64,000 nt of DNA, taken from assembly GCA_018062085.1 (NCBI GenBank), contig JAGOSY010000004.1:248001-312000 (forward strand). Reading direction: 5' to 3'. The translations under genes were made by a program, and so were the position numbers. This DNA is from a bacterium (GTDB lineage Bacteria; Cyanobacteriota; Vampirovibrionia; Obscuribacterales; Obscuribacteraceae). This document shows positions 26,433 to 35,477 of this stretch, one piece after another (the first letter of the stretch is position 1; each line of letters starts with the position of its first letter). The notes under the pieces were generated by a model, which was given only the letters and a program-made list of their open reading frames with translations, searched no databases and was not told the origin of the DNA.

Positions 26433-29153
26433 ATGACGCTTTCGGGCAGCGAGATTCGCGACAAGTTCGTTTCATACTTCAAAGACAGACGCGGACACTT
26501 ACACAAGCCCAGCTCGAGCTTAATCCCCGACAACCCCACTTTACTACTCACATCAGCGGGCATGGTGCAATTTGTACCTATTTTCTTAGGTCAAGCTGAA
26601 CCGACCAACCCTCCTCGAGTAGTGACAGTGCAGAAGTGCGCCAGGGCAGGCGGCAAAGACTCTGATATCGAGAATATTGGCCGCACATCAAGACACCATA
26701 GCTTCTTTGAGATGCTTGGCAATTTTAGCTTTGGCGACTATTTTAAAAAAGAAGTGATTCCTTGGGCCTGGGAGTTTGTGACCAAAGAGCTAGGCCTAGA
26801 GCCTGAGAAGCTCTATGTCACAGTTTTCAAGGGAGACGAACACAACCCTGCTGATGACGAAGCCGCTGATATCTGGCACAAAACAGTGGGCGTGCCCCTC
26901 GATCGCATATTCAGAATGAGTCGAAAAGATAATTTTTGGGGGCCTCCTGGCCCCACTGGCCCCTGCGGACCGTGCTCAGAAATTTTCTATGACCGCGGTG
27001 AAGCCTATGGCCCGGAAAGTTTTGAAGATTATTGTTACAACGGAGTCGATGGAGATCGCTATTTAGAGATCTGGAACCTCGTGTTCATGGAGCTGTTCAA
27101 AGATGAAAATGGCAAATTTACTCCCCTTGCCAACAAAAACGTTGACACTGGTGCTGGCCTTGAGCGCATCGCCCTAGTCAAACAAGGCAAAAACAATACA
27201 TTCGAAACTGACCTGTTTATGCCACTCCTCGAAAAAGTCAGTGAGATCTCTGGCGTTAAATATACCGGCGGCGCTATATCAGGCTCATGGGAGTCACAGG
27301 CAACATCACCAACTTGGAAGCAAGACAGCTACCTAAAAATTATTGCTGACCACGCCCGCTGCATTAGCTTTCTTATTGCTGACGGTGTTAGAACCAGCAA
27401 TATTGGACGCGGTTATGTCTTGCGTTTCATCTTGAGGCGAGCAGCACGCTTTGGTCGCTTACTAGGTATTACCGAGCCATTCATCTACAAACTCGTGCCT
27501 GTGGTTGTAGATATTTACGGCAAAGTCTATAACGAGCTAGCAACGAACCAAGAGCAAATTACACGTGTAATCAAAGAAGAAGAAGAGCGCTTCTCTAAAA
27601 CAATTGACAGAGGCTCTGCTCTGCTAGAAGAAATTCTCAACCGCCCAGCGACAACTGTAGCTGGCGAAGAAGCTTTCAATTTGTATGCCACTTTTGGCTT
27701 CCCCATAGAACTAACTGCTGAAATAGCCCTTGAGCGTGGCAAGAAAGTCGACATGGAAGCCTTTGCCCAAGCCAGAAGCAAGCATGAGGCGGTCTCGTCA
27801 GTAAACAAATTCAATGTGATCATGACGGGCGAAAATGCCTTAGGCGAGGTCTTGAAGCAGCACGGCACAACGAAATTTACGGGTTATTCGAAGCAAGATG
27901 ATACTGGCAATGTGCTAGCAGTATTGAAAGATGGCAAGCTAGTAGATGTAGCAAATGAAGGCGATGAGGTCGATATCATTCTCGATCAAACACCTTTTTA
28001 TGGCGAATCTGGGGGCCAGCTGGGCGATACCGGAATACTCGAAAACCCTGATGCCAGGCTACAAGTGCTCGACACAAAGAAGCACGAAGGTCTTCATATT
28101 CACAGAGTACGCACCATGGCCGGTGCTATTGAAGCTGGTCAAGCCTTGCACTCGATAGTCGATAAAGCCAGAAGAATTGCCACCATTTTGCACCACTCTA
28201 CAGCTCACGTATTTCACGCAGCCATTCGTGAAATCTTCGGTAAGCAAGTAGTTCAAGCTGGGTCACAAGTTGGCCCCAATGCCATGCGCTTCGACTTCAC
28301 CCTAGACAAGCAACCGAGCAAAGAAGACTTAGCTCGTGTCGAAGCCTTGATGAACGAATGGGTACGCTCCAATAGTGATGTTGTTACTCAAGAAATGTCA
28401 ATCGACGAAGCTAAGGCCACAGGTGCCATAGCCATGTTCGGAGAAAAGTACGGTGATGTGGTGCGTGTCGTAAAGATGGGCGACTTCTCCCTAGAGTTTT
28501 GTGGTGGCACTCACGTCGCCAACACCTCCGAAATCGGCCAGATCAAAATAATCTCCGAAGGCAGCGTCGCTCAAGGAACTCGTAGAATCGAAGCCTACTC
28601 AGGGCCAAGAGCATGGAACTATATTGCCGATCAACTAAAATATCTCGGCGATGCCACAGACAAGCTCAAAGTTAAACCAGCCGAGATGGTGGCGCAAATT
28701 GAACGCCTACAAAGCGACCTGAAAGCCAAAGAAAAAGCTCTTCAGCTGCTAGAAGAAAAGCTGGCGCTCAGTCGCGTGGCTGATATCGTGGCCAAGGCGG
28801 AAAAAATTGGCTCCACCTCGATTATTGCTTGCGCAATTCCTGAGCTAAGCGCACAGTCGTTGAAGCTAATCGCTGAAAGTATCAAGGCCAACCACCCCAA
28901 CACCCTCTGCCTGCTAGCTTCAGCACAAGGCGACAACGTCAGCCTTGTGGTGGCAGCCTCGCCTGAATTAGTCAAACAAGGCTTCAAAAGCGGCAAAGCC
29001 GCTGGTGAAGTAGCGGCTATTGTCGGCGGCAAAGGCGGAGGTCGCGATGACATTGCTTCTGCCGGCGGTAAAGAGTCAGCAAAATTAAACGAGGCAATTG
29101 CCAGATTCAAAAATATTGTTGCAGAACAGCTGGGAGCCACCGGTAAAAAATGA
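26433..29153 (+). CDS. alaS: Alanyl-tRNA synthetase
   Basis: 906 aa, slightly longer than the typical 870-880. It charges tRNA-Ala and clears mischarged Ser/Gly. Order: catalytic core (SSLIPDNPTLLLTSAGMVQF, RHHSFFEMLGNFSFGDYF, GPTGPCGPCSEIFYD, RYLEIWNLVFMEL), tRNA-recognition helices, editing domain with HHSTAHVFH near residue 587 and CGGTHV near 690, then coiled coil and DHHA1/C-Ala with GGKGGGRDDIASAGG. GGGAGGACCTA directly precedes the ATG and is a strong ribosome-binding site. The stop overlaps the RNase H start by ATGA. Confidence 0.98.
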   Translation: MTLSGSEIRDKFVSYFKDRRGHLHKPSSSLIPDNPTLLLTSAGMVQFVPIFLGQAEPTNPPRVVTVQKCARAGGKDSDIENIGRTSRHHSFFEMLGNFSFGDYFKKEVIPWAWEFVTKELGLEPEKLYVTVFKGDEHNPADDEAADIWHKTVGVPLDRIFRMSRKDNFWGPPGPTGPCGPCSEIFYDRGEAYGPESFEDYCYNGVDGDRYLEIWNLVFMELFKDENGKFTPLANKNVDTGAGLERIALVKQGKNNTFETDLFMPLLEKVSEISGVKYTGGAISGSWESQATSPTWKQDSYLKIIADHARCISFLIADGVRTSNIGRGYVLRFILRRAARFGRLLGITEPFIYKLVPVVVDIYGKVYNELATNQEQITRVIKEEEERFSKTIDRGSALLEEILNRPATTVAGEEAFNLYATFGFPIELTAEIALERGKKVDMEAFAQARSKHEAVSSVNKFNVIMTGENALGEVLKQHGTTKFTGYSKQDDTGNVLAVLKDGKLVDVANEGDEVDIILDQTPFYGESGGQLGDTGILENPDARLQVLDTKKHEGLHIHRVRTMAGAIEAGQALHSIVDKARRIATILHHSTAHVFHAAIREIFGKQVVQAGSQVGPNAMRFDFTLDKQPSKEDLARVEALMNEWVRSNSDVVTQEMSIDEAKATGAIAMFGEKYGDVVRVVKMGDFSLEFCGGTHVANTSEIGQIKIISEGSVAQGTRRIEAYSGPRAWNYIADQLKYLGDATDKLKVKPAEMVAQIERLQSDLKAKEKALQLLEEKLALSRVADIVAKAEKIGSTSIIACAIPELSAQSLKLIAESIKANHPNTLCLLASAQGDNVSLVVAASPELVKQGFKSGKAAGEVAAIVGGKGGGRDDIASAGGKESAKLNEAIARFKNIVAEQLGATGKK

Positions 29154-29596
29154 CAAGCTCAGATCTAGAAGCAGAAGTAAAGGCAAATTTAGTCGCAGTC
29201 GTGTTCGCCGACGGAGGCTCTAGAGGAAATCCTGGACCATCGGGCTGCGGCGCAGTAGTAAAATCTGGCGGCATCGACGGCGAAGTAGTAGCCAATCTCT
29301 CTAAATTTGTTGGCATCGCCACCAATAACGTTGCCGAGTATACGGGGCTTTTAATTGGCCTTGAGAAGGCGCTAGCCATGGGATTTTCTGAAGTAGAGGT
29401 AAGAATGGACTCTGAGCTTATCGTCAAACAAATCAAAGGCCAGTACCGCTGCAAAAATGAAGGTCTGATTCCGCTCTTCAATGAAGCGAAGAGACTACAA
29501 CGCCAATTTAAGAAGTTCAATATTGAACATGTGCGTCGTGAATACAACAAGGAAGCCGATCTTTTAGCCAACCAGGCCATGGACAAAGGCCAGTAG
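29150..29596 (+). CDS. RNase H family protein
   Basis: 148 aa, overlapping alaS by 4 nt, so translation is probably coupled. The four acidic residues of the RNase HI site are present: Asp in FADGGSRGNPGP near residue 21, Glu in NNVAEYTGLL near 64, Asp in VRMDSELIVKQ near 87 and Asp in NKEADLLANQ near 139. The pattern fits the compact RVT_3-type RNase H common in bacteria and archaea, which cleaves the RNA strand of RNA-DNA hybrids. It need not be the main cellular RNase H. Confidence 0.92.
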   Translation: MTSSDLEAEVKANLVAVVFADGGSRGNPGPSGCGAVVKSGGIDGEVVANLSKFVGIATNNVAEYTGLLIGLEKALAMGFSEVEVRMDSELIVKQIKGQYRCKNEGLIPLFNEAKRLQRQFKKFNIEHVRREYNKEADLLANQAMDKGQ

Positions 29597-29629
29597 ATAA
29601 CAAGGCGAATACATAAGGAAGTTTCGAGG

Positions 29630-30415
29630 ATGAGAAATCTAGCTAAACTGCTACTTACAGCAGCCACAGTCATGGTAACCAGCGCCTACACCATCACCTC
29701 TGCCTGGGCAGCGCCCCCGGTGAGAATAGCTGTGGTCTCAGCTAGCGGCAGTGGTATTGAACAAGAAATTGTCGATCGCGTCACTAATTCACTTAGTAAC
29801 TTAAGCGACGTTGTCGTCAGCACAGTCAACCCTGATTGGTACATCGTCTGCAATATCACTGAACAGCTTGATCCTGGATCTGGTTCAATCCGATACAACG
29901 GGTCAGTAATAACTAAGACTGCTGGCGGGCAGGTCTTAAACACAGTAGCAGTGCAGAAATACAATCAAGACTTTTCAGTGGGTGGTGCCGCCCAACTGAA
30001 TAAGAAATTAGTAGACAATGCCGCCAGGGATGTCATCAACTCTGCTTCACAGAGAGTTGTCGGTCCAATCCAAAATGCCGTAATCGTAGAGATGGAAACC
30101 CGCGAGAGAATCATCAAAGCGCAGAATCTCGCCGATAGCGACCAATACGACGAAGCGATTGGCTTGCTTCGACCGATCACCCCCGATACAACACACTTTA
30201 AAGATGTGCGAGATCTAATAGACGAATTTGAGATGGAGCTAGATGCCTTAGAGAGACTGAAAGCAGCGGCTGGAAAGGCTTCAAAGGGTCGCTACAGCGA
30301 GGCCATTGGCTTACTGAAAGATGTCAGCAGCAAAAGCAAGCGCTCAAAAATGGCCAAGCAAAAAATTGCCTCATACCGGGCCCTGATGGCCAGACCGGCA
30401 AAAAAAGCCCATTAA
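29630..30415 (+). CDS. Secreted protein of unknown function (261 aa)
   Basis: A signal peptide occupies residues 1-28 (LLLTAATVMVTSAYTITSAWA, cleavage before APP). The N-terminal half (VRIAVVSASGSGIEQEIVDRVTNSL, then NPDWYIVCNITEQL) looks like a small alpha/beta domain of the kind found in CsgG/TolB-N-like outer-membrane-associated proteins. That is a weak resemblance only. The C-terminal 110 residues are helical with two TPR-like hairpins (QYDEAIGLLRPI and RYSEAIGLLKDV). AAGGAA lies 9 nt upstream of the ATG. It precedes a CsgG-like gene by 143 nt, with a hairpin between them. Confidence 0.85.
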   Translation: MRNLAKLLLTAATVMVTSAYTITSAWAAPPVRIAVVSASGSGIEQEIVDRVTNSLSNLSDVVVSTVNPDWYIVCNITEQLDPGSGSIRYNGSVITKTAGGQVLNTVAVQKYNQDFSVGGAAQLNKKLVDNAARDVINSASQRVVGPIQNAVIVEMETRERIIKAQNLADSDQYDEAIGLLRPITPDTTHFKDVRDLIDEFEMELDALERLKAAAGKASKGRYSEAIGLLKDVSSKSKRSKMAKQKIASYRALMARPAKKAH

Positions 30416-30437
30416 AATACATTAGCCAAAAATAAAT

Positions 30438-30464
30438 ACTCTGATTATCCCTATTAATCAGAGT
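30438..30464. promoter_or_regulatory. Inverted repeat between a secreted-protein gene and the csgG-like gene
   Basis: Perfect 10-bp arms ACTCTGATTA and TAATCAGAGT separated by 7 nt. It lies 23 nt after the upstream stop and 95 nt before the CsgG-like ATG. There is no T-run after it, so it may be an operator or an RNA-stabilising hairpin rather than a terminator. Confidence 0.5.
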
Positions 30465-30558
30465 ACGGACGTTAATCCAGTAGACTCTAAGCAGAGATTT
30501 AGAGCCTTGCTTGGCGTAACGCTAAGCTTACAACTTGGGCAAGAATAAGGAGTGACAG

Positions 30559-31686
30559 ATGAAGTTCCGGAAAACAGCAGCGCTAGCACTAGCGTTATTT
30601 GTTATGGCATCGAGCAACATACCTCAGGCTTTTGCGTCGACGAAGCGCCGCATCGCTATTATGCCGTTCGAGTATGGCGCCGTGAACCAGTACACCGGCA
30701 ATTATGATGTGGGCAAGGGTATCGTCAGCTTGCTCACAACCAAGCTCGTCAACGATGGCACATATTCTGTGGTCGATAGACAAATGCTTGATTCGCTGCT
30801 GAAAGAACAGAATCTCTCTGTCTCAGACCGGGCTGACCCAGCCACCGCCTGTAAAATCGGTAAAATTTTGAGCGTTGACGCTATCATTACCGGCACAGTT
30901 ACTCAATTTGGCTATGAAACCAAAACAATGAGCACCAGCGGTTTACCGACCGGATACATTCCTGGTGTTCCTTATGTCGGTGGTCTTGGCGGCATGTTAG
31001 GTGGTTTCAAATCAAGCAAAAGCAAAGTTAAAGTTGCTGTAGATGCAAAAATCATAGATATCAATACTTCAGAGATCTTGGCGGCCGTGCACGGCGCGGG
31101 AGAATCGAAGAGAAGTAGCACTGGCGCTCTTGGCATAGACATGGATTCATCTGATTTTGCTTCTTCAATTGCTGGTGAAGCCACCTTACAATCAGTTGAA
31201 GAAATGGGCGGACAGTTAATTGCTGCAGCCAACAAAGTTCCTGATGGTCAATCAATTGCTGCGGCTAACGTCGAAGGCAAAATTGCCGATGTCACCGGTG
31301 GTCAAATTACTCTTAACGTCGGCAAAATAAACGGCCTGGCAATTGGTGATAAGCTGCAAGTATTGCGCCCATACAAAACTATTAACGACCCAGACACTGG
31401 CAAAGTAATCAAAACTTTGACCAATACCATTGCTGTTCTCAACATTGATGCAGTAGAGAAAGATTCATCTACTGGCAGCATAGTCAAAGGCTCTGGCGCT
31501 AGAGTCGGCGACGCTGTTAAAAAAGTTTCGATGGAAGTTTCGGCCATTGTGGTATCACCTGTACCTGGTAGCGAACCAAGTTCTGTGGGCCGCTCCTTCA
31601 ATGCTACCGGTACCATTCTCAAAACTGGCGCTAAAAATGTCATTAAAGAAGCGGTTAGATCGGTCACCACACCTACTACAAAGTAA
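30559..31686 (+). CDS. CsgG-like secreted protein
   Basis: 375 aa. A signal peptide covers residues 1-26 (AALALALFVMASSNIPQAFA, cleavage before STK); there is no lipobox cysteine, so it is not a typical lipoprotein as CsgG is. Residues 30-230 show the CsgG family pattern: RRIAIMPFEYGA, a VSLLTTKLVNDGTYSVVDRQMLD block, SVDAIITGTVTQFGYE, a Gly/Pro-rich insert (GLPTGYIPGVPYVGGLGG) and VKVAVDAKIIDINTSEIL. The C-terminal 140 residues are an extra beta-rich domain (KIADVTGGQITLNVGKINGL, GDKLQVLRP). CsgG forms the curli secretion pore; no curli subunit genes are present, so another role in outer-membrane assembly is likely. GGAG lies shortly upstream of the ATG. Confidence 0.88.
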   Translation: MKFRKTAALALALFVMASSNIPQAFASTKRRIAIMPFEYGAVNQYTGNYDVGKGIVSLLTTKLVNDGTYSVVDRQMLDSLLKEQNLSVSDRADPATACKIGKILSVDAIITGTVTQFGYETKTMSTSGLPTGYIPGVPYVGGLGGMLGGFKSSKSKVKVAVDAKIIDINTSEILAAVHGAGESKRSSTGALGIDMDSSDFASSIAGEATLQSVEEMGGQLIAAANKVPDGQSIAAANVEGKIADVTGGQITLNVGKINGLAIGDKLQVLRPYKTINDPDTGKVIKTLTNTIAVLNIDAVEKDSSTGSIVKGSGARVGDAVKKVSMEVSAIVVSPVPGSEPSSVGRSFNATGTILKTGAKNVIKEAVRSVTTPTTK

Positions 31687-31695
31687 TTTGGAACA

Positions 31696-32157
31696 ATGAA
31701 AGCAATAACGGCAAAATTACTGGTTCTAGCTGTAATAGGAAGCTTTATTAGCTTGCCCCTTCGCCTGCCTGCTCAGGCGAAGGGCGACCCTAATTGGGAT
31801 GTCGCCTTGAAAGACGCGAATCATCTTCTCGCCATTGGTGAATCAGAAAAGGCCGCCGCTATTTTCGAAAGCAAAATCAAGAAGTATCCCAATTCTGGAG
31901 CCTGTCATACAGCTCTTGGCCGGGCCTTAAAACGCCTAGGCAAACTTGATCAAGCAAAAACCGAATTTTTGCGCTCTACTGAAGTAGAACCAAATTATGC
32001 AGACGGATTCTATGAACTTGGCGTGCTGCAAGAAAGTGATAAAGAATGGACTGAAGCAGCCAACGCCTTTACCCGTTATGTTGAACTAAAACCTGACTCA
32101 GGACAAAGACGAACCGTCGAAGATCGTATTTTGTACTGCAAAGGACAAAAAGAGTAA
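31696..32157 (+). CDS. Small secreted TPR protein
   Basis: 153 aa, starting 9 nt after the CsgG-like stop and so probably in the same transcript. A signal peptide covers residues 1-29 (LLVLAVIGSFISLPLRLPAQA, cleavage before KGD). It holds about three TPR repeats: ANHLLAIGESEKAAAIFESK, CHTALGRALKRLGKLDQAK and GFYELGVLQESDKEWTEAAN. It is a likely helper or scaffold for the CsgG-like protein, judged by position only. Confidence 0.88.
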   Translation: MKAITAKLLVLAVIGSFISLPLRLPAQAKGDPNWDVALKDANHLLAIGESEKAAAIFESKIKKYPNSGACHTALGRALKRLGKLDQAKTEFLRSTEVEPNYADGFYELGVLQESDKEWTEAANAFTRYVELKPDSGQRRTVEDRILYCKGQKE

Positions 32158-32165
32158 TAAAGGAG

Positions 32166-33122
32166 ATGCCGGTGACAGAGCAAAAGACGTACGCATTCTT
32201 CCAAGGAAATATTGTTCCAATCGAAGATGCCAAAGTAAGTATCATGAACCATTCATTCATGTATGGAACAGCGGTCTTTGAAGGCATTAGAGGCTATTGG
32301 AACGAAAAAGAAGAAGAAATGTACCTCTTCAGACTAAGAGAGCATTTCGAGCGCATGTCGGACAGCATGAAAATCATGTACCTACAGGTGCCACAGTCGG
32401 TTGATGAACTATGCAAAATTGTAGTTGAGCTAGTCAAAAAGAACGCACCGAGAACTGATACTTATATTCGTCCAACTGCCTACAAGACTGTTCACCGCGT
32501 TGGTCCAAGCCTCGACAATAATCCATCAGATATGTGCATTTTTACAGTGCCATTTGGTGATTACTTTCATGGCGCTGGTGGTTTAAAAGTACAAGTCTCC
32601 AGCTGGCGACGTGTAGAAGACAACGCCATTCCAGCAAGAGCCAAAATTGTTGGCGCCTATGCCAACACCGCTCTGGCAAAAACCGACGCTGTCATGGCTG
32701 GCTTTGATGATTGTATTGTTTTGTCTGAAAACGGCCATGTCTCAGAAGGCTCAGCCATGAACGTCTTTATGGTGAAGAACGGCAGGCTTATCACTACTCC
32801 ATCTTATGAAAACATTCTAGAAGGGGTTACTCGACGCACCATTATGGAATTTGCCGAAGCTGAGCTTGGCCTCAAGGCAGAATCTCGTCAAATCGACAGA
32901 AGTGAACTTTATATTGCTGACGAGCTCTTTTTCTGTGGCACAGGAGCCCAGATTGCCCCTATTATTGAAATAGATAGACGGCCAGTTGGTAGCGGAGTGG
33001 CGGGTCCTATTTCAACGATGATCAAAGACAAGTACACCAAGATTTGTCGTGGAGAAGTAGAACAGTACGCCCATTGGTTGACACCAGTGTATTCGCGAAA
33101 ATTGGCGAAGACAAAAAACTAG
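32166..33122 (+). CDS. ilvE: Branched-chain amino acid aminotransferase
   Basis: 318 aa, PLP fold-type IV. It performs the last step of Val, Leu and Ile synthesis and the first step of their breakdown, using glutamate/2-oxoglutarate. Motifs: MNHSFMYGTAVFEGIRGY, RLREHFERMSDSMKIM, the PLP lysine in ARAKIVGAYANTALAK near residue 160 (the same place as K159 in the E. coli enzyme), ENGHVSEGSAMNVFMV, the phosphate-binding EGVTRRTIM and GTGAQIAPI. An AAAGGAG-like site precedes the ATG. It follows the TPR gene by only 8 nt, so it is transcribed with the envelope genes. Confidence 0.96.
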   Translation: MPVTEQKTYAFFQGNIVPIEDAKVSIMNHSFMYGTAVFEGIRGYWNEKEEEMYLFRLREHFERMSDSMKIMYLQVPQSVDELCKIVVELVKKNAPRTDTYIRPTAYKTVHRVGPSLDNNPSDMCIFTVPFGDYFHGAGGLKVQVSSWRRVEDNAIPARAKIVGAYANTALAKTDAVMAGFDDCIVLSENGHVSEGSAMNVFMVKNGRLITTPSYENILEGVTRRTIMEFAEAELGLKAESRQIDRSELYIADELFFCGTGAQIAPIIEIDRRPVGSGVAGPISTMIKDKYTKICRGEVEQYAHWLTPVYSRKLAKTKN

Positions 33123-33143
33123 TCAGTGCAAGGGGTTTTGACG

Positions 33144-33575
33144 ATGTCGGTAGCAATGAAATCTCTGGTTGTATTATTTGCCCTCACCTCATTGCTGCTG
33201 GGCACAATTAGACCAGCCTTCTGTGACAGCCTGCCAAGGTTGACTTACTACAGATATATTAAAGATCTGTACTATGCAACTAAATTGCCGCAGGTCTCGC
33301 AATACTGGTACAAGAGTACGCGCCTGCCCCTCAATCAAACAAACGGCACTAGAGCGAATGCCGAGTTGACACGGTTGAAGATAGGCTATGTCTACAATCC
33401 TAAGATCACAATAGAATTTATTGAAGGTGATCGCTGCATCATGAAAGGTCAAGCTATTGTAGTAGACCGAGGCAAGCAAGTACCTTGCACCATAGATGTA
33501 GTCATGATCAAAGAAGATGACGTCTGGAAAATTTTCAACTACACATGGAGAGCAGAAGTAATCAGAACAAACTAG
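33144..33575 (+). CDS. Small secreted protein of unknown function (143 aa)
   Basis: The ATG at 33144 is chosen because AGGGG lies 8 nt upstream; a GTG at 33126 is possible. A signal peptide spans residues 1-27 (LVVLFALTSLLLGTIRPAFC, ending near FCDS). The mature part is Tyr-rich (RLTYYRYIKDLYYATKLPQ) and ends in an antiparallel-beta pattern (VVMIKEDDVWKIFNYTWRAE) resembling NTF2-like or DUF-type lumicin-like folds where a small ligand pocket is common. That likeness is only a pattern impression. It follows ilvE by 21 nt. Confidence 0.8.
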   Translation: MSVAMKSLVVLFALTSLLLGTIRPAFCDSLPRLTYYRYIKDLYYATKLPQVSQYWYKSTRLPLNQTNGTRANAELTRLKIGYVYNPKITIEFIEGDRCIMKGQAIVVDRGKQVPCTIDVVMIKEDDVWKIFNYTWRAEVIRTN

Positions 33576-33584
33576 TTCTGAGCA

Positions 33585-34286
33585 TCAAAATTGCTTCAAT
33601 GAGACCTGCAATGCCCTGGCTTCAGCGCCAGCCTTAACATTGGCCATTACCGCCGGCATTGCCTCTTTCAACTGTTTGTTGATCACTGATTGGGGAATCA
33701 GGCCACCATCTATATGCTTGTAGTAGGAAACTAAAGTTCTCTTACCAGAGCCATCTAGTGGCTCAATTTTCCAATAGCCTTCATTAGCTTTAAAAGCACC
33801 ACTGAGCCTGCGAAAATCGATTCTTGAAGGAAATGTCTCTGTCATTCTCAAAACATAATCGAAGTTCCAGATATTGGCCATGCCTTTTAAGCTAAAACTG
33901 ACGTCAGTGGTACTATCTTCAACACTACTAGCAACAACAGACGAGCGCTTCAAATTGCTAAATAGCTTGGTGGAATTAGCATAGTCAGTCAAGACATAGA
34001 ACACTTGCTCTGGTGGTGCGTTAGCTATAGTTTTACCAATATGAAAAACCTTACCATCGATCGTTTCTTGTGTTGAAACCATGCCCTTTTCCATCTTATG
34101 TTCCATTCCATCAAAACCAACTGGCTTAGTGATACCAGCATTTTTGGCCATATTAGCAGAACTTGTGATGCCAGAAGTGGTGCCGTACTTCAACGTCTTT
34201 GCTTCAACAGCCTGGGTGTTTAACAAAATATTTGACAGACTAAATGCCAACATCAAAAGCAGTGGGATTGACAGCGAACGTTTCAT
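33585..34286 (-). CDS. Secreted SRPBCC/START-like protein
   Basis: 233 aa from the ATG at 34286; two in-frame GTGs upstream are possible, and no clear ribosome-binding site decides between them. A signal peptide covers residues 1-29 (SIPLLLMLAFSLSNILLNTQAVEA). Residues about 75-225 match the polyketide-cyclase/COQ10-type START fold: KTIANAPPEQVFYVLTDYAN, LFSNLKRSSVV, VSFSLKGMANIWNFDYVLRM, RIDFRRLSGAF, GYWKIEPLDGSGKRTLVSY and a C-terminal amphipathic helix. This fold binds hydrophobic ligands such as lipids or quinones. The gene is convergent with the small secreted protein at 33144-33575. Confidence 0.85.
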   Translation of the reverse strand: MKRSLSIPLLLMLAFSLSNILLNTQAVEAKTLKYGTTSGITSSANMAKNAGITKPVGFDGMEHKMEKGMVSTQETIDGKVFHIGKTIANAPPEQVFYVLTDYANSTKLFSNLKRSSVVASSVEDSTTDVSFSLKGMANIWNFDYVLRMTETFPSRIDFRRLSGAFKANEGYWKIEPLDGSGKRTLVSYYKHIDGGLIPQSVINKQLKEAMPAVMANVKAGAEARALQVSLKQF

Positions 34287-34416
34287 ATTGAGCACCACAC
34301 TATGTGTTTCTTCTCTCGCACAAAGCTAAAGACGCTCATTTCTATGCCCTGTTCCCTAATAACCAAAAAGCAGTAGTAAACTCTTAGTTGCTTAGATCTT
34401 TTCGCTAGGGTGTCGT

Positions 34417-35349
34417 ATGTTCGAAATTCCAAGGCCCGCTGCCAAACTAATACCAAATCGAGGCCAAAATCTAGGCCTAACCCTAGCCCTAATACTCATT
34501 CATTCTCTGGCATTTCCCAACTGCGCCTTGAGCCAAGATGGTCAGATACCGACAGTTCACGATCACGACGTCGAGATTGTGGAGTCTCCCTTTACCCAAC
34601 CTCCAGCACTGTCGCAATCATCTTTGGCCTGGCCTGGAGCTCTCGGCCAGTCGCTTGGTGGTTTGGGTCTAGGCAGCTATCAAGGTCTAGGTGCAGTCAG
34701 GCACTCTAGTATTCCCTATGTGAGAGTTCCCTATGCGGGAATTCCGAATGTGGCAATTCCGTACATAGGCTCACATGTGCCAGCAATTTCAATACCTTAC
34801 GTGGGAGGTTTTAACAGCCTTAGCAGCATTGGCGGCCTGATCGGACAGAGCGGCTGGCGCAGAGGCTCGTGGTCTGACCCATACCGGATTTATCGAGGCA
34901 GTAGCTCTTTCGGAGGCTATGGCGGCTTTGGCGGATTAAACAGTTTCGGCGGATTAAACAGTTTCGGCGGTTACGGCTCGGGCTTAGGTTCTGGTTTTGG
35001 CTCCAGCTATTCCTCAGCCTACAACTGGGCAAGACCATTCGGACGTTTGTCGAATCAAAGTTTTATCCAAACAGGCCCAAGTAAGGCCGCTGGCAACTAC
35101 TACGCCCCAGCCACAGCAGACCCCACAGCTGCAGGAAGCTACTACGCTGAAAGTCAACCAACCCCAAAACCCCGTAATCAAGTCTTCGACAAAGATTACA
35201 ACGACTATAGTGGAAACAATAGTGGCTACAGGCGGTCAAAAGCGGCAAGTTACGGCAATAGCGACCACACAAAGCCTCAAAAAGATTACTGGGGTGGAGC
35301 TGGCAGCCCTTTCCCAAAAGACTTGAACAGCACTCCTTGGTCAAAATGA
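34417..35349 (+). CDS. Secreted low-complexity Gly/Ser/Tyr-rich protein
   Basis: 310 aa. An N-terminal hydrophobic signal (NLGLTLALILIHSLAFPNCALS) ends near residue 39. The mature protein is low complexity: a segment with alternating short Ile/Val-Pro steps (residues about 105-135: IPYVRVPYAGIPNVAIPYIG) and a Gly/Ser/Phe-rich segment (about 165-195) with a duplicated GGLNSF, followed by a hydrophilic Asn/Tyr/Ser/Pro tail. Such composition suggests an extended surface or matrix protein. AGGGTGTCGT precedes the ATG. No family recognised. Confidence 0.8.
   Translation: MFEIPRPAAKLIPNRGQNLGLTLALILIHSLAFPNCALSQDGQIPTVHDHDVEIVESPFTQPPALSQSSLAWPGALGQSLGGLGLGSYQGLGAVRHSSIPYVRVPYAGIPNVAIPYIGSHVPAISIPYVGGFNSLSSIGGLIGQSGWRRGSWSDPYRIYRGSSSFGGYGGFGGLNSFGGLNSFGGYGSGLGSGFGSSYSSAYNWARPFGRLSNQSFIQTGPSKAAGNYYAPATADPTAAGSYYAESQPTPKPRNQVFDKDYNDYSGNNSGYRRSKAASYGNSDHTKPQKDYWGGAGSPFPKDLNSTPWSK
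34930..34965 (+). repeat. Two perfect 18-bp tandem units in the Gly-rich secreted gene
   Basis: The unit GGCGGATTAAACAGTTTC (encoding GGLNSF) occurs twice back to back with no mismatch, and a third partial unit (GGCGG) follows. It is likely a recent slippage product. Confidence 0.85.
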
Positions 35350-35444
35350 TGGCAAAGCAGTCTTTATGAGGAATATATAGGCTCAATTTGGTTACAAGTG
35401 CGCTCCCTGCTGCAACAGAACTCTTAAGTACTTGACACGCTGGG

Positions 35445-35450
35445 TATAAT
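35445..35450 (+). promoter_or_regulatory. Possible -10 element upstream of the rel/spoT gene
   Basis: A perfect TATAAT lies 27 nt before the ATG at 35478. A TTGACA at 35432-35437 is only 7 nt away, so the two cannot form one sigma70 promoter. The -10 alone may be used with a poor -35. Confidence 0.3.
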
Positions 35451-35477
35451 TAATATTCACCCTTATAAGCAGTAGCG

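Noticed and set aside
35432..35450. TTGACA plus TATAAT as a complete promoter before rel/spoT
   Set aside because: The boxes are 7 nt apart, far from the 16-18 nt needed, so they cannot form one sigma70 promoter.
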